Shown: positions 34,401-45,293 of the stretch, piece after piece
Numbering within the stretch: the first letter of the stretch is position 1
Layout of the letters: every line of letters begins with the position of its first letter
Assembly: GCF_001625195.1 (NCBI RefSeq)
Contig: NC_054390.1
Location: 8,839,222-8,903,221, forward strand
Length of the DNA stretch: 64,000 bases
Direction of reading: 5' to 3'
Source of the DNA: Drechmeria coniospora
Taxonomy: Eukaryota > Ascomycota > Sordariomycetes > Hypocreales > Ophiocordycipitaceae
Made by a program: the position numbers and the translations under genes
The notes under the pieces: model-generated
The model's input: only the letters and a program-made list of their open reading frames with translations
What the model was told of the DNA's origin: nothing
Databases searched by the model: none

Positions 34401-36442
34401 AAGCCTTGTCAATGTAGGTGCACTACTGTGGCACGACTTGAGTGCAGTTATTACAGGTAATTACATACACGTAACTACCTAGTACTGTAGGTGAACAAGT
34501 CCCAAGTAATACAGCGCCTAGGGTGGTGGTGGAGCACTGGAAATCGATGGTCGTCCTTGCAAGCCCGGAGTAGTCCGTACCCCCTGCCAATGCTACCCTA
34601 CCTACGTGTCGTAATCTTGGAAGCATGCAAGAAGCGAGTGCTTGCAGGTCCCCGAATCCTTGCAATTACAGGAATTAGGTGGTTTGCCCCGGCAATAGTT
34701 CAAGGGCGGCCAAATGAAATCACGATTTGTAGTTGCAGGCGCCAATCCTTCCGTCGGCATTGGAATCCCTCCGTCGGCTGTGGGGCGCCGCAGAGGAGAA
34801 AAGACTGCATCGTATTAGGTAATACTACTTACAAACACCTTCATCGGACAAGTACAAGTGTTACAGTAAGTACGTACATAGGATGATGTTCATTGCCTCT
34901 CTGATCACTTGTGCCTGCTCAAGTTATTACTTGGCTGATAATACGCGCAGCACATGCCAGTTTACGTACCAGTACTTCGGCAGTACCAGTTCTTGATACG
35001 AAGTGTTGTACCCGCGGGCACCCCTTTGGCATCCCTTTTGGCATCATCCAGCCTGGTTCGAAGGTTGGGTCACCTTGACTCCTGGCCTGCGAGTACTTGG
35101 AGGCGTTGGTGGCAAGGAACAAACACCTTCATGGACATGCGCCGTACTCGTGCTCCCACTTGCCCGTGCAAGTACGTCGTGTGCATCTGCTCGCGGTACC
35201 TACGAGCATGCATGTACTTGCACTGCACCAGCGCGAACCCAAGTACTTGTAATTAATAGTCGGTAAACGCAAGGAGCAGCTGCCCACCTCCGATTCAGCA
35301 CTGCAGTGCTGTAGGTGCCAGGTTAGCACTAGGCACCTACTCAGTGTGCACTCCCTATCGCCCGGTGCCTGCTGCAGCGCTTGACATGTGCAGTACGGAG
35401 CAAGTACAACCACAGCACTGAGCAATACTGCAAGTACACCTACAGCTGGATGCCGCCAGGGAAATGCAGCGCCCATGGCGGCCGAAAGCTCCCCGACAGC
35501 TCACCGTGGCATGGTAGGTCAAGTAATAGCCCGCAACCACCCACGGTTGTTCATCCCCGGCCCCTCCCGGCCTGAAGGACCCCCTTGTCGTCGGCATTGT
35601 GTGCAGTACTTTCACCTACAGTACTGTACTTGCTCGTCGACCATTTCCAAGCGCTGCACATGCAGGGTTTGCGGCAAAAGTGCGCCATGGCTGCTCTCCA
35701 CCAAGGCGGACATCACCACCGCTGCGTTACATGGCGCCGTCGCCGCCATGGCTGCCCGTAACCCGGTTCTTGGGATCCCCGCTCGTCAACAAGCGTCGCG
35801 CTAACCACGAGGTTTGGCTCCAGCAGAACCGAGCATCGATGCTCACCTTTGTCTTTGCTTCCACGGAATCGCTTCCACGGGCATCGTTCGGGCGCTGGCG
35901 GGCGCCTGGTCGGCATGAAGCAAGGCGAGCTGCCGTCCCCATGCTGCCGGCGTGGTCGTTGCTCGGAATTCCCCTCATCGGTCCCGTCGTGGGTGAATAT
36001 TTTACGAAATAATCCTTCCACCATACCGCTAGCCGTCGGCCACTCCACCGTCCGCATCGTACTTCGTCATGCGTGGGGAAATGTGACAGACAGTATCCTC
36101 CTCGACCCTCGGCACTTGCGTCCATCGGCGGAGCACTTCAAGTACGTACAACTATTACTTGCTCGCAGTACCACTGAGTGCACGCACGGGGTGCTCCGTG
36201 CGTGTGGCGAGCATGCCTCACTTGCTCACTTACTTACCTACTTGCATGTACGGTATCTACGCCTATCCGCCGGCAAGTGCGCAGGACAGAGTGCTGCGAG
36301 CACCCAAGGAACTCGGCACGCAAGTACAAGTACGGTCGACGAGTACGCGCACGTACGCCTGCGTGCTTTCCCGCCGTCCTCGTTTCTCGCAAGCTCCTCT
36401 CCCTCCCTCACTCGCTCGCTCGCTCGGCTCGTCGTCGCCATC
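31453..36442. other. Long gene-poor region with scattered GTAC islands
   Basis: About 5 kb between the divergently transcribed DUF1275 and M43 protease genes. GTAC islands at about 32340-32550, 33000-33380, 33500-33850, 34080-34300, 34440-34520, 34800-35650 and 36130-36350. Between them are GC-richer pieces (32560-32980, 33880-34050, 35690-36110) with ORFs on both strands but no recognisable domain. No transposase or reverse transcriptase motif was found. Confidence 0.6.
33551..33603 (+). repeat. 27-bp tandem duplication within a GTAC island
   Basis: GGCGTACCTGTAGCACCACA followed by GTACATT, then the same 26 bases again. Exact second copy, each with two GTAC words. Confidence 0.9.
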
Positions 36443-37659
36443 ATGTCCATCGTCGCCACCCTCGTCGCCGGCCTGCTGCTCACGGCAGTTCCCACCGCAG
36501 CCGTCGCCATCGGCGATGCTGATTTCAGCCTGATCGGTGATGCGGCTGTCGGTTCCGTACGCCATCATGACGACGTCGACATGCTTCCCTGCTACGTCGA
36601 GGAGCCTTGCCCGGAACTCGTACGCTTCCACGAGGCAATGGCCGCAAACGAGCATCTTGCCCGCCGGAGCCTATCGAATTCCACCGTCGACGGCCAAGAC
36701 GAAGGCGGGCTCGTTTCCATCGACGTCTACCTGAACATCATCGCACCGTCGGCCGACGATGTGCGTCCCACGGTGCGTCACGCCTCTCCCCTCTGGAGAC
36801 GATGCAAGTCCCTGACGAAGCCCGCTCGCCTCCTCTGCAGGAAGAACACATCCTCAAGATGGCCGGGTGGCTCCAGGATTTTTTCCGGCCCTTTGGCTTC
36901 CTGTTCGTTCCCCGCCCTGTCCGGACCATCTTCAATCGAAGGTGGGGCAAGGGCTGGAGCAAGACGGAAATGATCTCGGAGCTTCATCAGGGTGACGAAC
37001 AAGCGCTGAACCTGATCTTCATCAACACCATCGGACGATTCGATCCCGGCTGGAGCCGCATGGGAGAATGCTCCTATCCCAACTTGGAATTGGGGAAACC
37101 AGATTTCTACAAACGCGACGCCTGTCTGCTCAACTACTTCGAGGGCAACTTCAAGACGCTCGTCCACGAGGTCGGACACTGGTTCGGATTGTTTCACCCG
37201 TATCATGGATCCGATTGCGCCGGGGAAAACGATCTGGTGGCCGACACGCCCGCCTCGCAAAATTCCACCACTGGCTGTCCCCAAAAGCTCGACACCTGTC
37301 CCCATCTGCCCGGCCTGGACCCTGTCGGCAACTTCATGGACGTCACGCCTGTGTAAGTTGAGGAGACGAGCCTGCGAGATCGGCTGCTGACGGGAGACAG
37401 AACGTGCGGCATGGACCATACGCCTGGCCAACGTCAGCGCCTGCGCGATCTGTGGCAAATGTTCCGCTCGCGCAAAGATTGCCAATGGTTCGGCACCGCA
37501 CCCTTCTGCGACGGCACCTGTCCCGACGGCTGGAGGGCCCATCACGGCGACCCGTCGGGCGACGGCGACAAATGCTTGACCGGCCACAAGACCTACTGCT
37601 GCCCGCTCGTGCGGAGCCTCTTGCCGCTGGCGCCGGAGCACCTCTCGCGGCCGGCATAG
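36443..37659 (+). CDS. Secreted M43-type zinc metalloprotease with C-terminal cysteine-rich module
   Basis: Extracellular endopeptidase of the pappalysin/M43 family. Exons 36443-36772, 36841-37352 and 37401-37659 give 366 aa. Signal peptide at residues 1-22 (MSIVATLVAGLLLTAVPTAA). The propeptide region includes a cysteine pair (CYVEEPC). The catalytic helix is HEVGHWFGLFH (the HExxHxxGxxH zinc site), preceded by YFEGNFKTL and followed by the Met-turn stretch NFMD. After CGMDHTPGQRQRLRDLW, where most fungal members end, there are about 55 more residues with six or more cysteines (CQWFGTAPFCDGTCPDGW, later CLTGHKTYCCPL). The gene stands alone between GTAC islands. Secreted proteases of this class are often used by insect- or nematode-associated fungi, but that link is inference. 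Confidence 0.9.
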
Positions 37660-38639
37660 GGCATGCTGCGGGACGGGTTGAGGAGTCGTGCATGCCATGC
37701 TGCGCTGTTGGTCTGAACGGGGGGCGACGCGCCGGCGGGAATGGGACGACGGACGAAGCGGGACAAGGGTCATGGGGGAGCCATGGCATGCCACCTGCGA
37801 GAGCCGTCATGTTCGTTCCCGCGAGGCAGTATTACGGTGCATCCGTGAGAGGGAACCTTGGCCGAGCAAGCACGCATCGTGGTCTGGCTCCATCATGGAT
37901 CCCTAGTCGGTAGTACCATGTATCAATAGGTGTACAAGTAATACGGCGTCCGGAGCACGGAGCAGTTGTGCAGTAATTACAGTGCTTTGTATTCTCTGTC
38001 GTCGAGGCGCTACCGAGTCCTCACAAGTCATGTACATGCGATTGCACCCACGGCGCGCCTCTTCGCTTCCGTGGAGAAAATTGCAACTCCCACTCAGAAC
38101 GGAGTATCCGTACAGTACAGTAAGTGGGATCCTCGGGGAAGACTATTCCTGTAGTATTCTATTACTACTACGTGTACGAGTAACTCTACGGCAGTATGAG
38201 CCGCGACCGGCGTCCGGAGCACCGCCGAATCACCTACCGTACACCCAGTGCAGCACTTGTACTGTGCGTATAGTATACCTGCAGTGGGGTTGGGGGCATT
38301 GATACCTAGTATGCATGCCAGTATATTTGTATCCGGTGTAGAGAATACGGAGTAGGGAAGCTTGCTGGGATAACATACATTTACACTGCGGGCTCATAAA
38401 TGTGGCAATAAATAGCCTGCAGGACATGCGCCTAGATAACCACGTACACATCTACATGCATTGGTAATGGTTAGAAAGCGGTCTCTTGGTGTTCATCTGG
38501 CTACTGCTGTCACAGACGGCCAAGTACAGTAGTAATACTTGTAGGTCTCAGGTTCTGCAAGTACCTACTATAGTACAGTGAGTACCTAGTAGTGGAAGGA
38601 TCTGCTTCCATGGTCAAGTACCAAGTACTTGGGTAATAT

Positions 38640-38790
38640 TTAATTGCAGTTAATTACTGTTGTACGGAGTATTACTGTATCCGTACTTACTTACGGAGCA
38701 TTACTGAAGTACTGACGGAGCATTACTGAAGTACTCCGTACTGACGGAGTAATTAATGTACAGAGTAATACAGAGTAATAATTACTCAAA
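38640..38790. repeat. GTAC/ACGGAGTA island with 22-bp-period duplication
   Basis: Contains ACGGAGCATTACTGAAGTACT twice (38693-38713 and 38715-38735), then TACTCCGTACTGACGGAGTA, then GAGTAATACA-type repeats. Very AT-rich for this window. Confidence 0.8.
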
Positions 38791-39048
38791 TTGCATCCAC
38801 GGCGATACAACTACCCGAACTTTAACCCCATTCCTCGCGGCAATTCGGCACCACGGCAGCGCATCAACGTTGTATCCGCTGTCCGCCTGCTTCGTCATCA
38901 CGTGATCGCGTTCCGACCTGGCTGACTAAGAAACGCGTTGCACTGAACGCGGCGTGCACCAGATGGCACCAGATGGCGGGCACCCCAGCGTGCTAGGGCC
39001 AGCACCAGCACACGCGGACATGCTTCGACCTTCGAGCCTACCGCAGCA

Positions 39049-39055
39049 TATAATA
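39049..39055 (+). promoter_or_regulatory. TATA-like box upstream of RecQ helicase
   Basis: TATAATA inside GC-rich DNA, 71 bp before the ATG at 39126. Positional support only. Confidence 0.35.
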
Positions 39056-39125
39056 GACCTCGGCAGCCTCGAATGCAGGACATCCTGGAACGGCTAGAAC
39101 CACCTGGCATGCACACCGAGGCTTC

Positions 39126-42100
39126 ATGACTCTCAACAATCTCTCCGAGCACATTTCATGGCTGTTGAACAACGTCGCCTTGACCAAGCCCCCCGGACAC
39201 ACCTACCCTCGGGCCGGTGACCCGACGCCTTTCTCGCCCTCCCCATCGCATCACCAACGGATTCTTGCCTCCTCTCCGGCACGTTCAGCCTCCTCTCGTG
39301 CCGTTGCGGTCCGAGGCCAATCTCCCAATCGCCCGTCGACGGTTGTGGATGCGTCGGCTCGACGGGGAAATGACTCGGTCCTTCCGGACGAACCGACCGT
39401 GGAGGAGCCCACCATGGGACGCTTGACTTCGACCACGAAGCCCACGAAGCCTCTCCTCGTTTCTCAGCAGCCGCAGCGGCCTTCATCTCCGCCCGGGACG
39501 GCCGATGGGCGAGCCCGAGCACGTCCGGGACAGAAATCACACGTTGCCGGTACGGCTGACATCGCCATCGGCACACCCTCGGCTCGACGTCGAAAGCTGA
39601 CGGCGACAGGGACGGGACGCTCTGCGACGCCGAAGCGAAAGAAGCCAGCCCCATCGCCTTCGAGGTCAAGTTCCGCCGCCCGACCGCCGTCGTCAAGCAT
39701 CACCTTCGACCTGACCGGGAGTGAGCTGGATTGCATGGATTTGACCGAGAGGACCGCCGTCTCCGTCGACTCCCTCGACTTCGCCGACGACGCACGCCTG
39801 TGGGATGAAGAGGTCGTCAACTGGTCGCCAAAGCCGACGAGGTCGACGAAGAAACGAAAGAGCGACGCCATCACCCGCGACGATTCTACCCATGAGGAAA
39901 GCTTCCCAGACGTGTACAAGATTCTCGGCACCGATCCTCCTGCATCAACCCCCGGGAAAAGATGCACCACTCGTCGAGCCGCCGGTTCGAGCAGCGTGAA
40001 GCCGCGACGTGTCAAAACGCCAGCCGATGCGCGCTCCGTCGGCACCAAGGCGACGCCCGGCTTGCCCCCCGCCGTCAGGGACATGTCATCGCCGTCCAAG
40101 CGTGCGGCGGATCGACGTGACGGCATGGCCACGAACCGCTCGCCGAGCGCTACGCTACACCAAAAAAAGCAAAAGGTTGTGACCGAGCCGGCGCTCTCTT
40201 GGTCGTTCGGGCATGGAGAGAATCCGCATGTCGAGATGCCCTTGTCGGCGGAGAGAAACGAGTACATCCCGGACTCCGAGGACGAATTTGTCACACCCCC
40301 TGCCTATGGTGCGGCGTCCCAAAGTCATATGGAGCAGGAGCCGAAGCTGAACGTGGAATCGGTGCCGTTTCGCGCCGAACCCTCGCCGGAGCGGTTTGAC
40401 ACCTCAATGCCGTCTCAACCCTTGCCGTCCTCACACCACCAACGTGGCCCTGCGAGATCGCCGTCGCTGGAGAGAACAACGGCCGGCGAGAACGTGCTCG
40501 AACCATTGGCCCCTCCCTCGAGCCAGACACCAAAGCTGCTGTCCTTTCTGTGTGCTAATCCGCAGTCGTTGACCCAGAGGCACGCTTTGCTCGAGTCGCA
40601 CATCCAACAAAACGGCCAAGACTTTTCGCGAGCCATCAACGAAAGATGGCCGAAAGAAAAACGCGATGGGGTCAAGGCGGAAAGAGAGCGATTGCTCCGA
40701 CAGCAGAGGGCCATCAAGGAAGTCTCTGGCTCTATGGATTCGTACCGTTCACTCTGCCTCGAGCGCGAGACGCTTGCCCGGCAGGTGGCCAATTCCTACG
40801 CCGAGGGGCTCGACACTGACCTTGACGAGATACAACTCGACGAGCTCACGGATAGGGTCCAGCAAAGAGAGCAGCAGCTCGCCCAGGTGCTGGCCGAAGC
40901 GGGCCTCGATGACATGGCCTTCCAGGAACCTGCCCAACCGCCAAGCTCGAGTGCGAGGAATGGGAGAAGCACGGTCGTCTTCGGGACGCAGCCCGTCTTT
41001 GGCGGTGTCGTCGACATGTCGCGCCGCTCCAGGGAATCGTCGTTGACCGCCGCCGCCGGAACCCAGGTCGTTCAGCAAACGCAGTTGCCTGCGGCCGCGC
41101 AGTCTCGCCTCCGGAACGAGCCGGTTCGTGCCGCCGCGAGTGCTTCCACGAGAGGCTTGATGTCGCAGGAGGACGACGGCATGTTTGGTGAGGCATTTCC
41201 GAGGGAGTTACCCGTCGCCTCGATCGTCTCTCGCTCCTCCGCCATCGCGAGAGGCCAATTCTTCGCTTCGGAGCACGACCTGTCCGATCTGGACGACATG
41301 ATGCCGCCTCCCTCCGCATCGCGTCGGCGAGCAGCGCAGTCGGACGTCCGCAACCAACAACCGAGGGCGGCGGCGCACCTGGCTGGCGACGCATTCAGCG
41401 ACTTCAGCGACGACGCCGAGATGCTGGCCCTCGTTCACGACTGCGAGACGCGGCAATCACTCGGCCAATCCTTGACAGCATCTCGCCAGGTATTCTCGGA
41501 AACTTCGGGCAATGCTGGCCCGGCACCGAAGCCGCGCCATAACTCGAAGCCGCAGGCGGCACCCGTCTTGCCCCCGCTCAGCATCCCACCGGAGCTCATG
41601 AAACACCCGTGGTCCCCCGAGGTGCAGAAGATGCTCAAGGATCGCTTCCGGATGAAGGGCTTTCGGCAAAACCAGCTGCAGGCCATCAACGCGACGTTGG
41701 CGGGCAAGGACGCATTCGTGCTGATGCCCACTGGCGGCGGCAAGTCGCTGTGCTACCAACTTCCTGCCGTGGTAAGGTCGGGGAGGTCGAGGGGGGTCAC
41801 CATCGTCGTCTCCCCTTTGCTCAGCCTCATGCAGGACCAAGTGGATCACATGAAAGCCCTCGGAATCCAGGCCGTTGCCTTCAATGGCGAGTGCTCTTCC
41901 GAGTACAAGCGGCAAGTCATAAGCGCCTTCAACGAGCGCTGCCCGGAGCACTTTGTCGAGCTTCTATACGTCACTCCCGAGATGGTCAGCAAGAACGCCG
42001 TCTTCAACAACGCCATGCAGAACCTGCACCGCCGAGGCAAGTTTGCACGTCTCGTCATTGACGAGGCTCACTGCGTCAGCCAGTGGGGTCACGACTTCCG

Positions 42101-44243
42101 TCCAGACTACAAGACCCTTGGACAGGTCCGCACGAGGTTTCCCGACGTGCCCGTCATGGCCCTGACGGCCACGGCAACCCAAAACGTCATCGTCGATATC
42201 AAGCACAACCTGAACATGACGGATTGTCAGGTCTTTTCCCAGAGCTTTAACCGCCCGAACCTTTACTACGAGGTCCGACCCAAGGGCACAAATGCCAACG
42301 CCATGGCAAACATTGCCGCGCTCATCAATTCGAAATACCCAGGCGTCACCGGCATCGTATACACCATCTCCCGAAAGCAATCGGAAAAGGTGGCCGAATC
42401 CCTCTCCGGTCACGGAATATCCGCCCGACACTACCACGCCGGCATGGATCCCCAGGTGAAGGTCGAAGTCCAGACGGCCTGGCAGAAGGGGAAGGTCAAG
42501 GTGGTCGTGGCGACCATCGCATTCGGCATGGGCATAGACAAACCCGACGTGAGGTTTGTCGTCCATCACGGCATCCCCAAAAGCCTCGAGGGCTACTATC
42601 AGGAAACCGGCCGGGCTGGAAGAGACGGCAAGCCATCCGACTGCATCCTGTACTATGGAAAGGCGGACATACGAGTCCTCAAGAAACTGATACAGGATGG
42701 CGAGGGCAGCAGGGAGCAGAAGGAGCGGCAAATGGTGATGCTGAACCGAGTCACAGCCTTCTGCGACAACAAATCAGACTGCCGGCGGACGGAAATTCTG
42801 CGATACTTTGGAGAAGACTTTACGCCGTCACAGTGCAGCAAGTCCTGCGACAACTGCAAAGCCGGTCTGGTGTTTGAGCTGCAAGACTTCTCCACCCAGG
42901 CAGTTGCGGCGATTCGGGTAGTACAGCATCAGAGGCGATTGACGGCGAATCAGTGCGCCGATATCTTGCTCGGAAAGAAGTACCCCGACCATGAGCCGCA
43001 AAACTGGGACGAGTGGCGAGACGCCGCCCAAGGTCTCAAGAAGCACGAGGTTGTTCGGATCATCGACCGTCTCTCGGCCGAGAAAGCATTTTCCGAGAAC
43101 AACGTCGTCACCAAGTACGGCATGGCAACTCAATACCTTGAACTGGGATCCACTGCCGATCTGTTCCTGAGCGGGCGACGCAAACTGATGCTCACCATTC
43201 AGGTGACAGAGGCTGGTAGGAAGACGTCGCAGGCGACAAAATCGAAGGCGAAGAAAGTCGGAAAGAAGTCCAAAGACCAGCCGGCAGCCGCAGGACCGCA
43301 ATCTACGTTTGTGTCCTCACCGGTCGATCGGCGGAAGCGTCGGTCCATATTGGCGGACAGCGAAGATGATGAGGGCTTTCCCCCAACTCGACGTGGCAAA
43401 ACGAACGATGTCTTTTTCATGTCGGATGATGCGATGCCAGACGACGAAGATGACGAAGAAGATGATGAAGCATTTCATCCGCTGCCTCCTCATCGTCCAC
43501 CAAAACCTGCTCCGAAGAGGAGAGCCGGGCCACAGGCTGTCGCCAACAAGCAACTGGACTCCCTGGAAGACGTCCGTCTAGACTGCGTCAACCAGTTTGT
43601 GCTGGAGGCGCAAAGGATGGAGGAACAGATCCGCAATAAGAAAGAGATCCGCAGGCCCCTTTTCACACAGCGAGATTTCCAGGAAATGGCATCGAACTGG
43701 ACGACATCACTTGACAAGATGAGCCAAATCCCAGGCATTGACACGGATAAAGTCAGAGAGCATGGGCCAAGGCTGCTGCCGCTCCTGCGCCGAATCCACA
43801 ATTCATATCAGGAGATGATTTCTGCTCATGAGGGAAGTCCAGACGATCAAAACATCGTCGACCTTGTCAGTTCGGATGTTGACATTGATGAGGGCGAGTC
43901 TGAAGTCGAGAACTCCCACTACTTCGACTCGATGTCGAGGCCAGATGTGGAGGCTTTTCACAACAGACTGGAGGGGCTCAACGCTCAGCAACCTCAGACG
44001 AAAGCAAAATCTTCGTACAAGAGTGGCAGCAACAGAAAATTCTCGGGAAATGGCAGAAAATCTTCAAAAAGAGGTGCCGGCGGTCCAGCCAGGCGCAAAG
44101 TTAGCGGTGGTCTCAGCCGGAGAGCCAGCAGCTCGTCGAATGCAGCATCGCGTTCCACGGCGGCGAGTGGCGGCGGTCCCAAGAAGGATGGGAAGATTGT
44201 GAGAAAAGCCGGAGGTGGGATCGGGCTCATGCCTACTATTTGA
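39126..44243 (+). CDS. RecQ-family DNA helicase (Sgs1/BLM/QDE3 type)
   Basis: 3'-to-5' DNA helicase acting in double-strand-break repair, dissolution of recombination intermediates and, in Neurospora QDE-3, silencing of repeats. Single exon of 1,705 aa, in the size range of QDE-3-like proteins. Residues 1-830 are mostly disordered and Ser/Pro/Arg-rich, with acidic patches (for example EYIPDSEDEF) as seen in Sgs1 orthologues. The helicase core starts near 835: motif I LMPTGGGKSLCYQ (about 866), DEAH box VIDEAHCVSQWGHDFRPD (about 977), motif VI QETGRAGRDGK (about 1160). Next are the zinc-binding cysteines (CRRTEILRYFGE...CSKSCDNCK), a winged-helix RQC region, an acidic linker, and an HRDC-like domain (about 1480-1565). 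The C-terminus is basic. The ATG is the first in frame. Confidence 0.97.
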   Translation: MTLNNLSEHISWLLNNVALTKPPGHTYPRAGDPTPFSPSPSHHQRILASSPARSASSRAVAVRGQSPNRPSTVVDASARRGNDSVLPDEPTVEEPTMGRLTSTTKPTKPLLVSQQPQRPSSPPGTADGRARARPGQKSHVAGTADIAIGTPSARRRKLTATGTGRSATPKRKKPAPSPSRSSSAARPPSSSITFDLTGSELDCMDLTERTAVSVDSLDFADDARLWDEEVVNWSPKPTRSTKKRKSDAITRDDSTHEESFPDVYKILGTDPPASTPGKRCTTRRAAGSSSVKPRRVKTPADARSVGTKATPGLPPAVRDMSSPSKRAADRRDGMATNRSPSATLHQKKQKVVTEPALSWSFGHGENPHVEMPLSAERNEYIPDSEDEFVTPPAYGAASQSHMEQEPKLNVESVPFRAEPSPERFDTSMPSQPLPSSHHQRGPARSPSLERTTAGENVLEPLAPPSSQTPKLLSFLCANPQSLTQRHALLESHIQQNGQDFSRAINERWPKEKRDGVKAERERLLRQQRAIKEVSGSMDSYRSLCLERETLARQVANSYAEGLDTDLDEIQLDELTDRVQQREQQLAQVLAEAGLDDMAFQEPAQPPSSSARNGRSTVVFGTQPVFGGVVDMSRRSRESSLTAAAGTQVVQQTQLPAAAQSRLRNEPVRAAASASTRGLMSQEDDGMFGEAFPRELPVASIVSRSSAIARGQFFASEHDLSDLDDMMPPPSASRRRAAQSDVRNQQPRAAAHLAGDAFSDFSDDAEMLALVHDCETRQSLGQSLTASRQVFSETSGNAGPAPKPRHNSKPQAAPVLPPLSIPPELMKHPWSPEVQKMLKDRFRMKGFRQNQLQAINATLAGKDAFVLMPTGGGKSLCYQLPAVVRSGRSRGVTIVVSPLLSLMQDQVDHMKALGIQAVAFNGECSSEYKRQVISAFNERCPEHFVELLYVTPEMVSKNAVFNNAMQNLHRRGKFARLVIDEAHCVSQWGHDFRPDYKTLGQVRTRFPDVPVMALTATATQNVIVDIKHNLNMTDCQVFSQSFNRPNLYYEVRPKGTNANAMANIAALINSKYPGVTGIVYTISRKQSEKVAESLSGHGISARHYHAGMDPQVKVEVQTAWQKGKVKVVVATIAFGMGIDKPDVRFVVHHGIPKSLEGYYQETGRAGRDGKPSDCILYYGKADIRVLKKLIQDGEGSREQKERQMVMLNRVTAFCDNKSDCRRTEILRYFGEDFTPSQCSKSCDNCKAGLVFELQDFSTQAVAAIRVVQHQRRLTANQCADILLGKKYPDHEPQNWDEWRDAAQGLKKHEVVRIIDRLSAEKAFSENNVVTKYGMATQYLELGSTADLFLSGRRKLMLTIQVTEAGRKTSQATKSKAKKVGKKSKDQPAAAGPQSTFVSSPVDRRKRRSILADSEDDEGFPPTRRGKTNDVFFMSDDAMPDDEDDEEDDEAFHPLPPHRPPKPAPKRRAGPQAVANKQLDSLEDVRLDCVNQFVLEAQRMEEQIRNKKEIRRPLFTQRDFQEMASNWTTSLDKMSQIPGIDTDKVREHGPRLLPLLRRIHNSYQEMISAHEGSPDDQNIVDLVSSDVDIDEGESEVENSHYFDSMSRPDVEAFHNRLEGLNAQQPQTKAKSSYKSGSNRKFSGNGRKSSKRGAGGPARRKVSGGLSRRASSSSNAASRSTAASGGGPKKDGKIVRKAGGGIGLMPTI

Positions 44244-44601
44244 AGAACATATTTTTCTGCCTTTTCCAGAGTATGTCATTGGCCGCCCTCTGCGCCTGGT
44301 CCCGTCTTGCTGCCAGTCCTGACTGGCAACGTACGTGGGGCTTCTGGAAATGACTGAAGATATATGAGCACAGCTCTTCGTCCTTATTCAGTTGGTCGAC
44401 GTCGTTATTGTGTACGCTCGCACCGCATGACGATATCCTCGAAGGTCGTGGAACGTTGGCAAAGAGTCGGGATAAATAGTCGAGGAGCTCCGAGTCCCCC
44501 ACCTGACAAAGGGCTGTATAGTTAGTTGCACATAAAATATTCCAAGCATCTGTATGAGGGGAATCGCTTGGTGACGTTGCAAAGAGTGCTGGCTTCAACA
44601 A
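44236..44601 (-). CDS. Doubtful 121-codon ORF overlapping the RecQ stop
   Basis: An open frame on the minus strand whose stop lies within the last eight bases of the RecQ gene. The product has no recognised domain. It is kept because codon choice and composition are not clearly those of a shadow frame and it occupies non-coding DNA, but there is no splice or promoter support. It is as likely a chance ORF in the RecQ 3' UTR. Confidence 0.2.
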   Translation of the reverse strand: MLKPALFATSPSDSPHTDAWNILCATNYTALCQVGDSELLDYLSRLFANVPRPSRISSCGASVHNNDVDQLNKDEELCSYIFSHFQKPHVRCQSGLAARRDQAQRAANDILWKRQKNMFFK

Positions 44602-45293
44602 CTAGCTGCTAGTCTATGACCAAAGGCCTATGTAAGGAGGCAAATCAGGCCGACGTTGATTGCAGTCTCAGGGTCGACAATAGAGGGAATGCAGTATAAA
44701 TTCACTTGGCTGCTGCCGATGGAAAGGAGATGGCCGCGATAACCATGTCCGCTACATCACAGGGTCGGGGGGTTATGTCTCGATTCCTTCACATTGCGTC
44801 GTGACCTATATAAGGGGGGTATTTCTAGCCATCATTCATTCCATCAGGTCAGGATGATGCTCTAGTTCCCATGACAGAGTGCTAGCTACATGACCAACCA
44901 GCCGACTGCGGCGTCTTCTGCTGTAGGAAGAGTCCAATGGTGACGGTGGTGGTGACGAGCAAAGGGGATGGCGAAAAACCAACAAGGGCTTGTACAAGTA
45001 GCCGAAAACAGTTGGGTGATACGGAACCGACCTTCCTGAACTCTATAGCGTGTTCTGTGTCATCATTTCACCCGGTGCGCCGCGCTCTGTAAATTACAAA
45101 GAAACAAAGTTGAACCAGGGCGGAGGATGCCCGCAAGTGGTCCTTGATGCTTTGAAGGCGGAGCCTCTGCATCGCATTGCATGTACATATCGCACAAGAC
45201 ATGGCAGTCGTTGCAGCGTCGGCAGACAGCCTATGTTTCGTGCGTGAAACGGAAGAGGGTTCCGAAAGGGGTGGGATCGGTCTTCCAAACGGC
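44244..45293. other. Convergent spacer, RecQ to KAR9
   Basis: About 1 kb between two 3' ends. A TATATAAGG sequence at about 44813-44821 on the + strand is followed only by very short frames, so no gene is called. No GTAC island. Confidence 0.5.

Larger units (their letters stand above)
37660..39125. other. Spacer between M43 protease and RecQ helicase genes
   Basis: About 1.5 kb. GTAC islands at about 37915-38170, 38250-38350 and 38510-38790; a 22-bp-period repeat at 38693-38735; a TATA-like box at 39049-39055. No coding region supported. Confidence 0.6.
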
